Origin: Pseudomonas sediminis
GTDB lineage: Bacteria; Pseudomonadota; Gammaproteobacteria; Pseudomonadales; Pseudomonadaceae
Direction: 5' to 3'
DNA: 64,000 nt
NCBI RefSeq assembly: GCF_002741105.1
Contig: NZ_NIQU01000003.1
Location: 478,044 to 542,043, forward strand
Shown: positions 20,601-28,070 of the stretch, in pieces
Position numbering within the stretch: position 1 is the stretch's first letter
Layout of the letters: every line of letters starts with the position of its first letter
Program-made: the position numbers and the translations under genes
The notes under the pieces: generated by a model
The model's database searches: none
The model's input: the letters and a program-made list of their open reading frames with translations, nothing else
Told to the model about the DNA's origin: nothing

Positions 20601-21080
20601 TCAGAGCCCCAGTTCGGAGAGGCCTGGATGATCGTCAGGGCGACGCCCCTGAGGCCAGCGGAACTTGCGCTCGGACTCCAGGATCGGCAAGTCGTTGATG
20701 CAGGCATAGCGGTTGATCATCAGCCCGTCAGCACCAAACTCCCAGTTCTCGTTGCCGTAGGAGCGAAACCAGTTGCCCGAGTCATCACGCCATTCGTAGG
20801 CATAGCGCACGGCGATGCGATTGTCGGTGAATGCCCAGAGTTCCTTGATCAGACGGTACTCCAGCTCCTTGGCCCATTTGCGCTCGAGAAACGCCCGCGC
20901 CTGATCGCGGCCATTGGCGAACTCCACGCGGTTGCGCCAGCGCGTATCAAGGCTATAGACCAGCGCGACCTTGGCGGCATCACGGCTGTTCCAGCCGTCC
21001 TCGGCCAGGCGGACCTTCTCGATGGCGCTCTCGCGAGTGAACGGCGGCAGCGGCGGACGAACCTCAGTATTTGACGACAT
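20601..21080 (-). CDS. DUF1348 / NTF2-like (SnoaL-fold) protein
   Basis: This 159-residue protein has the cone-shaped NTF2/SnoaL fold. The DUF1348 pattern is recognised from [43 protein letters not shown] and [24 protein letters not shown]. Members are small enzymes or ligand binders without an established reaction. It is the second gene of an operon with a TetR repressor (nine-base gap, GAGG before the ATG), so it is probably induced by the TetR ligand. Confidence 0.82.
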   Translation of the reverse strand: MSSNTEVRPPLPPFTRESAIEKVRLAEDGWNSRDAAKVALVYSLDTRWRNRVEFANGRDQARAFLERKWAKELEYRLIKELWAFTDNRIAVRYAYEWRDDSGNWFRSYGNENWEFGADGLMINRYACINDLPILESERKFRWPQGRRPDDHPGLSELGL

Positions 21081-21089
21081 GACGGCACC

Positions 21090-21680
21090 TCAGGCTTGCG
21101 GGGGGTTGGGCCCATCGCTGGGCGACAGGGATTGCAGAAGCAATTTCGCAGTACGGCCGGCGCTGTCGGCAGCATCCGCCTGGCCGGTAACCATGGCGAC
21201 GGCGGTAGCGCCATCGATCAGCAGGAGAAACTGCCTGGCCATTTCCTCAGGTTCGGCAAAGCCGCCAGCCGTAGTCAGCTCGTTCAGATAGGCCAACAGG
21301 CGCTGTTTGTGCAGCAGCGCCACAGCGCGGATCTCACTGTCGAGATCACCGATCTCACCCGCCGCATTGATAAAGGCGCAGCCGTGAAAGTCGGCTGCCG
21401 AAAACCAGCTACGCAGCAGGGGAAATACCGCCAGTAGCCGCTCGCTTGGCGAGCCGGCGGAAGTACCCGCGATGAACCACTGCATCCAGCGCTCATCACG
21501 CGCGCGCAGCGCAGCGGCAACCAATGCTTCCTTGGTCGAATAGAGGCGGTAGATGCTTTTGCGCGCCACTCCGGATGCCTTGACGATGGCATCCATCCCG
21601 GTGGCATTGATACCGCCGGTATAGACCAGGCTTTCGGTGGTTTGCAGCAAGCGCTGCTGGATTGAGACGTCTTCGAGCAT
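21090..21680 (-). CDS. TetR-family repressor
   Basis: This is a 196-residue TetR regulator. The N-terminal helix-turn-helix is visible (TGGINATGMDAIVKASGVARKSIYRLYSTKEALVAAAL), and the C-terminal half is the helical ligand-binding domain. Two copies of an AGAAYGATCRTTCT operator lie 14-52 bases upstream of its start, so it very probably represses itself and the DUF1348 gene. The effector is unknown. Confidence 0.88.
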   Translation of the reverse strand: MLEDVSIQQRLLQTTESLVYTGGINATGMDAIVKASGVARKSIYRLYSTKEALVAAALRARDERWMQWFIAGTSAGSPSERLLAVFPLLRSWFSAADFHGCAFINAAGEIGDLDSEIRAVALLHKQRLLAYLNELTTAGGFAEPEEMARQFLLLIDGATAVAMVTGQADAADSAGRTAKLLLQSLSPSDGPNPPQA

Positions 21681-21693
21681 GGTTCAAACCAAA

Positions 21694-21732
21694 GAGAATG
21701 ATCGTTCTCAGCAAAATAGAACGATCATTCTC
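21694..21732. promoter_or_regulatory. Paired TetR operators
   Basis: GAGAATGATCGTTCTC (21694-21709) is a near-perfect palindrome. AGAACGATCATTCTC (21718-21732) is the same site on the other strand. The centres are about two helical turns apart, directly before the TetR gene. Confidence 0.7.
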
Positions 21733-21781
21733 AAAGGTCAAGCAAATGCATGGACCTCAGGCTGAGTCGCCCGACGAAACG

Positions 21782-22345
21782 TTAGCGACGAAGGCGGTAT
21801 TCACTGAATCTCGCCGCCCCCCGCTCCATTGGCAGATCAAGTCCGTTGGCAAGGTAGGCGACCGTCCGATAAAAGCCTGCCAGCATCAATATCTCCAGAA
21901 CCTGCTCGTCATCGAAGTAACCCCGGATGCGGGCGAACTCCTCATCGCTCAAAGTCGCTCGCTCGTGCAGCGCATCGACGGTGGCCAGTAGTGCGGCCTC
22001 TTCAAGCGACCACATTTCAGGGCGCAGGGGCCTGTCCAGCGTGGCGCTCACCTCCTCCCGGCTCAAGCCAGCCGCTTTGCCGAAGGTCGTTACATGCACA
22101 CCCCACTCGTACTCGCACCCGGTCAATGCGCAGCATCTGTCGATGACCAGCTCACGCTGACGTAGCGTCAGCAGCTTGCCGTCCAACAGAGCGCCCGCAG
22201 TGAACTTGTTCCATGCGCGTCTACTCCTCGCCAGGGTTGTGAATAGCAGCAGTGGCGGCACACCTGCACCCATGACTCTGTCGAAAGAAGACCGGATTTC
22301 CTCGGTATAAGGCTTGTTCAGTGCTGCAATTCTGGTCATGCTCAT
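21782..22345 (-). CDS. Carboxymuconolactone decarboxylase / AhpD-like family protein
   Basis: This 187-residue all-helical protein belongs to the CMD/AhpD family, whose members act as decarboxylases or peroxidase-type thiol enzymes. The core reads DRCCALTGCEYEWGVHV, with C77 and H84; the second cysteine of the AhpD CxxC centre is absent (CEYEW), so a classical peroxidase cycle is doubtful. The ATG at 22345 or the one two codons later could be used. It is divergent from an HxlR regulator and shares its operator-rich promoter. Confidence 0.8.
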   Translation of the reverse strand: MSMTRIAALNKPYTEEIRSSFDRVMGAGVPPLLLFTTLARSRRAWNKFTAGALLDGKLLTLRQRELVIDRCCALTGCEYEWGVHVTTFGKAAGLSREEVSATLDRPLRPEMWSLEEAALLATVDALHERATLSDEEFARIRGYFDDEQVLEILMLAGFYRTVAYLANGLDLPMERGAARFSEYRLRR

Positions 22346-22356
22346 TCTCCGCTATC

Positions 22357-22395
22357 GAATATGTAGCAAGAGTATCGCTACAGAATATGTAGCAA
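22357..22395. promoter_or_regulatory. Direct repeats, probable HxlR operator
   Basis: GAATATGTAGCAA occurs at 22357-22369 and again at 22383-22395, 26 bases apart in the same orientation. A smaller inverted pair, GTAGC/GCTAC, lies between them. The site is between the divergent AhpD-like and HxlR genes. Confidence 0.6.
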
Positions 22396-22428
22396 ACAAG
22401 AGCAATAAATAGGGGTGATAAGCGCAGC

Positions 22429-22743
22429 ATGACTTCATCGATTCTCAGCGGGCGCCGCCCGATCATGGCGCTGCTCGATCTGCTCGGGCAGAAATGGGCG
22501 CTGCGCATTCTCTGGGAACTACGCGATGGCGCACTCAGCTCCAGGGCGCTGCGAAGTGCATCGGGGGATATATCGCCAACGGTACTGCAGAGTCGAATCA
22601 ACGAGTTACGCGCCGCAGGTCTGATCGAGTCAGGCGATAAGGGCTATGCACTCACACCTCTGGGGACGGAACTGACGAAAACCTTCCTGCCGCTCTATCG
22701 CTTCGCCGATAAGTGGGCAAATCAGCTGCATGAGATTCCGTAA
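22429..22743 (+). CDS. HxlR-family transcriptional regulator
   Basis: This 104-residue winged-helix protein has the HxlR core: LLDLLGQKWALRILWELRDG, ALRSASGDISPTVLQSRINELRAAGLI, then GYALTPLG. HxlR proteins bind as dimers next to divergently transcribed enzyme genes and often respond to aldehydes, quinones or redox change. Here the likely target is the AhpD-like gene. No conserved cysteine is visible, so the sensing chemistry is unclear. Confidence 0.87.
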   Translation: MTSSILSGRRPIMALLDLLGQKWALRILWELRDGALSSRALRSASGDISPTVLQSRINELRAAGLIESGDKGYALTPLGTELTKTFLPLYRFADKWANQLHEIP

Positions 22744-22870
22744 CGGTAGAGCGCAAGTTCGTTACGGCGATGCGAGTCAACGACCAGGCTGGAGCGAACA
22801 TTGATGACAAAAGGCGTGGCCTCCTTCACTATCCGCTGGCAATTTGCCTCCAACACCATAACAACAGCTA

Positions 22871-25675
22871 ATGGACGCCATCATGCAGCGCCCCGGCCGT
22901 CGCCACTTCCCGCTCCGTCGTCTTTCCCTCCAGATCGCCCAGGCATCGCTTCTGCTGAGCACCGGCGCGGCAATGGCGGCAACCAACTGCAGCACGTCGG
23001 GCAATGTCTCCTCGATACAATGCACCGCCACCGACATCCAGATGGTGGGGGGCACGGGTAGCTCGTCGCTCACCGTGACGGATACCACGGCGAACTCGGT
23101 CGCGGTGTTGAGTTCGCCCTACGACAGTGGCCCGTTCACCCAGAACCTGACCATCGACGGCACCACGGTGCTGAACCGCAGTGATTATCCAGCGGTGTAC
23201 ATGTATTCCAGTCAGCCCGGCTGGGATGCCAATCTGCAGATCGGCTCGGGGGTTAGCATCACCTCCGCAGGCCCGTTCGGCGCGGTCTGGCTACGCTCGG
23301 AAAGCAACGACACGAGCACCAGCAACACCATCGTGGTGGACAGCGCCGCCAGCATATCGAGCTTCGGCGCCAGTTCCGACGGCATCACCGCCACCTCCAA
23401 CAATGGCGCCGTCTCGGTGACCAACCGTAGCAGCGTAACCGTAGCCGGCGGACGTGGCCTGTACGCCGACGGTGGCTCGGCCAGTCTGACGCCGGTCAGC
23501 GTCAGCATCACCAACCTGGGCTCGGTTCATGCTTATCAGGCCGGTGCACGTGCGATCGACTATAACGGCACAGCGGTGATCGATAACCGTGGCAGTGTCC
23601 GTTCGACCACTCGCCAGGGTCTGATCGCCTGGTCCGCCAATGGCGGCGCCCAGATCAGCAACAGCGGCACCGTGGTTGCCGACCATTACGATGCGGTTGT
23701 GGCGGCCGGTACTGGCGGCAACGTGACGGTCACCAACAGCGGCAGCATCACCGCCAACCGCAACCTTAACCTCGCCCAGGTCAGCCCGGACTTTCACGGC
23801 ATCAGCGCCTATACCGACGGTACCGGCAACGTCACCACTACCAACACCGCCAGCGGTGTCATCAATGCGGCGTGGGACGCAGGCATGGCGGGCGCCAGCG
23901 CCCAGGGCACGATCAGCATGCTCAACGCCGGGCGGATCAACGCCCTCACCGGCCTGCTCGCCGAATCTGACAGCGGAATGGTCAGTGTCACCAACACGGG
24001 TACGCTGAATACCAGCGGCACCGGTATCCAGGTCAATTCGGCCAGTTCGGGCGAGGTCGTCAACAGCGGCACGCTCGTCTCAGCCAGTACAGCGTTCCTG
24101 GTGGGTTACGGCGTAGCCGTGGATGTCGAAAACAGCGCTGGAGGGTTGGCCATCGGCAACCTGCAACTGGGTAACCTGGCCAATTTCCTCAACAGCGGCG
24201 ACCTAGTGTTGAAACAGGGCGCCAGCCTGAGCAATTACACCACGGGCGGATCGGTGGTAAGCAGCAGCGTCGGCGGCAACTTCACCCAAAGCGCCAGCGG
24301 CTCGTTGAACATCGCAGCGGCCAGCGTGGCCAGTTACAGCACCCTGGCGGTCGGCGGTACGGCGAACCTGGGCGGCACCCTCAAGGTCGACGTCAAGTCC
24401 AGCTACACGGGAGGCGACCTGACCGATGTGATCACCGCTACCGGCGGCCTGACCGATAGTGGCCTGCGCGTGACCGACAACTCCCTGCGCTATGCCTTCT
24501 CCACGCTGTTCCGTGCCAACGGCATGGATCTGGTGGTGCGCGATACCGGCATGAGCACCATCAGCAGCGCCGTTTCACCCCAAGCGCCCGGCGCATTGGG
24601 GGCCGCCGCCGTGTGGGACGACCTGCTGGCCAATGGCACCGGCTCCGCCGAACTCAACCAGGCGCTGCAAGAAATCGTCGCCAGCGAGGATGCCGGCGAG
24701 GTCACCAGCAAGGTGCAGCAAACCCTGCCACTGCTGACGGGCAACTCGATCAACCTGGCCAACAACACCCTGGGCAGCGTCAACTCGGTGATCCAGTCGC
24801 GTGTCGACGCAACACGCGGCCTGTCATCGGGCGATGCTTTCCTGGGTGACCGTCATCTGTGGATGAAACCCTTCACTACCCGCTCGCGCCAGGACAACCG
24901 CAATGGCGTGGTGGGCTACAGCGCCGAGACCCATGGCTTCGTGATCGGCGCCGATGCCAGCGTCTCTCCCGATACCGATCTGGGCCTGGCGCTCGCCTAT
25001 GCCAAGACCGACGTCTCGAGCAACTCAGCCGGGCCGAAACAGAGTGCGGACATCGACACCTATCAGCTCATCTTCTACGGCCGTCATGCCCTGGACGCCA
25101 GCAGCGACCTGCTGTTCCAACTCGATACAGGCAAGATGCGCAGCGATGGCAAGCGCCAGATCGATCTCGTCGGTCTGAACGCCGAGTCCAGCTACGACAG
25201 CAAGACCGCCCATGCCGGAATCGGCGTAGATCGCCGCTTTCAGCTCAGCGAGCGCACCACCTTCAAACCAACGCTGCGCCTCGACTACACCTGGGTCGAA
25301 GACGAGGCCTATCGCGAGAAAGGTGCCGGCGGCCTCAGCCTGCAGGTGAAGTCGCGCAGCACCGATGCGCTGGTGCTGGGCCTAGACGGCCTGCTGACCC
25401 ACGACCTCACCGAGCAGCTCACCGCCACCGCCAACCTCGGCGCCGGCTACGACTTCTACAACCGTGACGCCTCGATCATCGCGGCCTATGCCGGCGCTCC
25501 GGATGCTGCCTTCGTCACCGAAGGCAGCAATCAGTCGGCCTGGTCGCAGCATGCCGGCGCCGGGCTGATCTACACCACTGCCAACGGCACCGAGATCACT
25601 GGCCGTTATGACGCCCAGCACCGCGAGGGTTTCCTCAGCCAGACTGCCTCGGTGCAACTGCGCTGGATGTTCTAA
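22871..25675 (+). CDS. Autotransporter (type Va) with beta-helical passenger
   Basis: This outer-membrane autotransporter has 934 residues. A signal peptide (cleavage near GAAMAA) precedes a Ser/Thr/Gly/Asn-rich passenger to about residue 640. The passenger has many NSGT/NSGS-type turns, typical of a right-handed beta-helix of the AIDA/pertactin kind, without any protease triad recognised. The last roughly 280 residues, from HLWMKPFTTRSRQDNRNGV, form a 12-strand barrel ending in an aromatic residue (RWMF). The start is uncertain: the ATG at 22871 or the one at 22883. The function is probably adhesion or aggregation. The next gene, 10 bases later, encodes a lipoprotein hydrolase. Confidence 0.85.
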   Translation: MDAIMQRPGRRHFPLRRLSLQIAQASLLLSTGAAMAATNCSTSGNVSSIQCTATDIQMVGGTGSSSLTVTDTTANSVAVLSSPYDSGPFTQNLTIDGTTVLNRSDYPAVYMYSSQPGWDANLQIGSGVSITSAGPFGAVWLRSESNDTSTSNTIVVDSAASISSFGASSDGITATSNNGAVSVTNRSSVTVAGGRGLYADGGSASLTPVSVSITNLGSVHAYQAGARAIDYNGTAVIDNRGSVRSTTRQGLIAWSANGGAQISNSGTVVADHYDAVVAAGTGGNVTVTNSGSITANRNLNLAQVSPDFHGISAYTDGTGNVTTTNTASGVINAAWDAGMAGASAQGTISMLNAGRINALTGLLAESDSGMVSVTNTGTLNTSGTGIQVNSASSGEVVNSGTLVSASTAFLVGYGVAVDVENSAGGLAIGNLQLGNLANFLNSGDLVLKQGASLSNYTTGGSVVSSSVGGNFTQSASGSLNIAAASVASYSTLAVGGTANLGGTLKVDVKSSYTGGDLTDVITATGGLTDSGLRVTDNSLRYAFSTLFRANGMDLVVRDTGMSTISSAVSPQAPGALGAAAVWDDLLANGTGSAELNQALQEIVASEDAGEVTSKVQQTLPLLTGNSINLANNTLGSVNSVIQSRVDATRGLSSGDAFLGDRHLWMKPFTTRSRQDNRNGVVGYSAETHGFVIGADASVSPDTDLGLALAYAKTDVSSNSAGPKQSADIDTYQLIFYGRHALDASSDLLFQLDTGKMRSDGKRQIDLVGLNAESSYDSKTAHAGIGVDRRFQLSERTTFKPTLRLDYTWVEDEAYREKGAGGLSLQVKSRSTDALVLGLDGLLTHDLTEQLTATANLGAGYDFYNRDASIIAAYAGAPDAAFVTEGSNQSAWSQHAGAGLIYTTANGTEITGRYDAQHREGFLSQTASVQLRWMF

Positions 25676-25685
25676 CGAGCGCGTC

Positions 25686-26546
25686 ATGACTCGTCCCGTC
25701 CGTCTGGCAGGCATGGCGCTGCTCACCCTGCTGGTGGGTTGCGCCACGCTGCCAACCCCCGAGGATCGCGCGCACAACGCCGACAGGCTGGCAGCGGAGC
25801 GTGGTTGGGCGGCGCAAACTCTCGAAGTGGCGCCGTTTCAACTGCGTGCCTACCTGCCAAAGGCGGCTGCTGCCGACACCCTGGTGATCTATCTGGAAGG
25901 TGACGGCTTCGCCTGGCTCACCTCGACCCGCCCCTCGACCGATCCCACGCCCCTGACGCCTGTCGCCTTGCAACTGGCACTGGCCCAACCGAGTGGCGCG
26001 GCGGCCTACCTTGCCCGGCCCTGCCAGTTCATCGCGACTCAGCCGGCCTGCTCGCGGGACTACTGGACGGACGCGCGCTTCGCACCAGAGGTGGTGAGCA
26101 GCCTCGATCAGGCCGCAGATCAGTTGAAGACACGCGTCGGTGCGCAGCAACTGATCCTGGTGGGCTACTCCGGGGGGGGTGCCCTCGCCCTACTTTTGGC
26201 GGCTCGACGTGACGATGTGGCGCGTGTCGTCACCGTGGCCGGGAATCTCGATCCACAGGCCTGGACGACGCATCACCGCCTGCAACCGCTGAAGCGTTCG
26301 CTGAATCCAGCAGACCAGCGCCTGGCATTAGCCGGCAAGCGCCAGCAGCATCTGGTCGGTGGTCGCGACCGCATCGTGCCTGCCGTCCTGGCCAGCGCCT
26401 TCAATGACGCTTACCCGCCTGACACGCCCTCGCGCGTTTACCTGCTGCCCGAGCATGACCACGCCTGCTGCTGGGCGCGCGATTGGCCGAGCCTCTGGCT
26501 TAAGCTGCGGCAGGATGCGCAGGCAAGCATGCGAGATCAGCGGTGA
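25686..26546 (+). CDS. Alpha/beta hydrolase lipoprotein
   Basis: This 286-residue lipoprotein has a lipobox LLVGC around residue 19, so it should be anchored in a membrane facing the periplasm. An alpha/beta hydrolase core carries the nucleophile elbow GYSGGG, a likely acid in GGRDRIVP and a histidine in PEHDHACCW. The start at 25686 (MTRPVRLAGMALL) gives a proper lipoprotein signal. It follows the autotransporter by 10 bases, so co-expression is likely; a role in maturing or modifying surface material is only an inference. Its TGA abuts the stop of the convergent LysR gene. Confidence 0.75.
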   Translation: MTRPVRLAGMALLTLLVGCATLPTPEDRAHNADRLAAERGWAAQTLEVAPFQLRAYLPKAAAADTLVIYLEGDGFAWLTSTRPSTDPTPLTPVALQLALAQPSGAAAYLARPCQFIATQPACSRDYWTDARFAPEVVSSLDQAADQLKTRVGAQQLILVGYSGGGALALLLAARRDDVARVVTVAGNLDPQAWTTHHRLQPLKRSLNPADQRLALAGKRQQHLVGGRDRIVPAVLASAFNDAYPPDTPSRVYLLPEHDHACCWARDWPSLWLKLRQDAQASMRDQR

Positions 26547-27479
26547 TCAACCGCGCAGCGTGAGCGGCCCCAACACCGGTGCATGCTCAGCCATCAACTC
26601 CACCACCCAATCGATGAACACCCGCAGCTTGGCGCTGACGTGCCGGTTCGGTGGAAAGGCCAGGTACATTGGCATCGGTTTCATCTGCCAGTCCTCGAAC
26701 AGGCGCACCAGCTCGCCGCTGGCCAGGTGTGGTTTGGCCATGTAGTGCGGTAACCAGAGCATCCCCAAACCTGCCAACCCTGCGGCCAGGTAGGCATTAC
26801 CATCGTCTACGATCAACAGCGGACGACCCTGGGCTTCGATTCGCTCCTCGTCGCGCCACATGGCATAGGGCAAGGCCTTGCCAGTCCGTGACCAGAGAAA
26901 GCCCACCGTATGATGACCAGCGGCCTCCAGCTCACGCGGATGTGTCGGCGTGCCGGCGCGTTGCAGGCAGCCCGGCGTGGCGTAGATACCGAGCTGTAGA
27001 TCGCCGACATGCCGCGCGATCAGCGACTGATCGGTAATCTCGCCGCCGCGCACCACGCAGTCGACGTTCTCGCCGATGATGTCGATTATTCGGTCGCTCA
27101 CGCCCAGGGTCAGCTGGATTTCCGGATAACGCGCATAGAACGCCGGCAGGGCCGGGATCAGCAGCATACGTGCGAACGGGCTGGACACATCCACTCGTAA
27201 ACGACCCCGTGGCGCCAGCGCCGCACTGGACAAACTGGTCTCGGCGTCGTCGACATCAGCCAGCAGACGCACCACACGCTCGTAGTAGGCAGCCCCGTCA
27301 GCGGTAACGTTAACCTTGCGCGTAGTGCGGTTGAGCAGGCGCACGCGCAGCCGCGCCTCCAGTTGCTGCACGAGCTGGGTCACGCTGGTCTTGCTCATGT
27401 GCAGGGTGGCAGCCGCCTTGGTGAAACTGCCGGTTTCCACCACCCGGGCGAAGGCCTGCATCGCATCGAAACGATCCAT
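26547..27479 (-). CDS. LysR-family regulator (DsdC/AaeR-like class)
   Basis: This is a 310-residue LysR protein. It begins MDRFDAMQAFARVVETGSFTKAAATLHMSKTSVTQLVQQLEARL, the class of LysR regulators common beside small oxidoreductase and Rid genes. It is divergent from a Rid-family gene with an inverted repeat between them, the usual arrangement for a LysR regulator and its target. The ligand is unknown. Confidence 0.87.
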   Translation of the reverse strand: MDRFDAMQAFARVVETGSFTKAAATLHMSKTSVTQLVQQLEARLRVRLLNRTTRKVNVTADGAAYYERVVRLLADVDDAETSLSSAALAPRGRLRVDVSSPFARMLLIPALPAFYARYPEIQLTLGVSDRIIDIIGENVDCVVRGGEITDQSLIARHVGDLQLGIYATPGCLQRAGTPTHPRELEAAGHHTVGFLWSRTGKALPYAMWRDEERIEAQGRPLLIVDDGNAYLAAGLAGLGMLWLPHYMAKPHLASGELVRLFEDWQMKPMPMYLAFPPNRHVSAKLRVFIDWVVELMAEHAPVLGPLTLRG

Positions 27480-27503
27480 CTCACGTCTCTCTCAGCCATT
27501 GAT

Positions 27504-27522
27504 TGTTTGGATTTTACAAACA
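27504..27522. promoter_or_regulatory. Inverted repeat in LysR/Rid divergent promoter
   Basis: TGTTTG and CAAACA are separated by seven bases, giving a 19-bp interrupted palindrome 25 bases upstream of the LysR start. This fits a LysR recognition site (T-N11-A type). Confidence 0.5.
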
Positions 27523-27618
27523 GTCATGACCAGAGTTGCTGGTTTATCCAGCCCGGTGGTGTTTTTAAAGTGGCTTCATCGTTCACAACGGGCCGCAGTG
27601 GCCCCAATGGAGTCAACC

Positions 27619-28014
27619 ATGAGTAACAAACGTGATGTGGTTTTCCCGGCCGACCGCCATGACCTGTACGAACTTCATCGCTACTCGCCAGCGATTCGTT
27701 CCAACGGTTTTCTGTTCGTATCCGGCCAGGTCGGCAGCCGCAAGGACGGCTCGCCAGAGCCTGATCTGAAGGAACAGGTGCGCCTGGCCTTCGCCAACCT
27801 CAATGCGATCCTCGCGGAGGCTGGCAGCAGCTTCGAAGACGTGGTCGACACCACCATTTTCATGGTCAACCCGCACGCCGAATTCGAAACCATCTGGGAA
27901 GTGGCTGCCGATTATTGGGGCGAAGCACCCTACCCGACGGTGACCGCTATCGGTGTCACCTGGCTGTCCGGCTTCGACTTCGAGATCAAGGTGATCGCCA
28001 AACTGCCGCAGTGA
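27619..28014 (+). CDS. Rid (YjgF/YER057c/UK114) family protein without the deaminase arginine
   Basis: This 131-residue trimeric Rid-fold protein matches the family pattern: GFLFVSGQVG, DLKEQVRLAFANLNAILAEAG, VVDTTIFMVNP and FEIKVIAKLP. In RidA an arginine in a PxRS motif holds the imine substrate; the matching stretch here reads PYPTVTAIGV, with valine at that place. So imine hydrolysis as in RidA is unlikely and the protein probably belongs to a Rid subgroup with a different reaction. The start at 27619 is preceded by GGAG. Control by the divergent LysR gene is likely. Confidence 0.85.
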   Translation: MSNKRDVVFPADRHDLYELHRYSPAIRSNGFLFVSGQVGSRKDGSPEPDLKEQVRLAFANLNAILAEAGSSFEDVVDTTIFMVNPHAEFETIWEVAADYWGEAPYPTVTAIGVTWLSGFDFEIKVIAKLPQ

Positions 28015-28026
28015 ATGCTGGCCGTA

Positions 28027-28044
28027 CCGCTCTGTGCAGAGCGG
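28027..28044. terminator. Hairpin between convergent Rid and dabA genes
   Basis: CCGCTCT/AGAGCGG forms a 7-bp perfect stem with a GTGC loop, 13 bases after the Rid stop and about 27 before the dabA stop. There is no T-tract. Confidence 0.45.
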
Positions 28045-28070
28045 CACAGCCCGGTGGGCGCAGATCCGGC

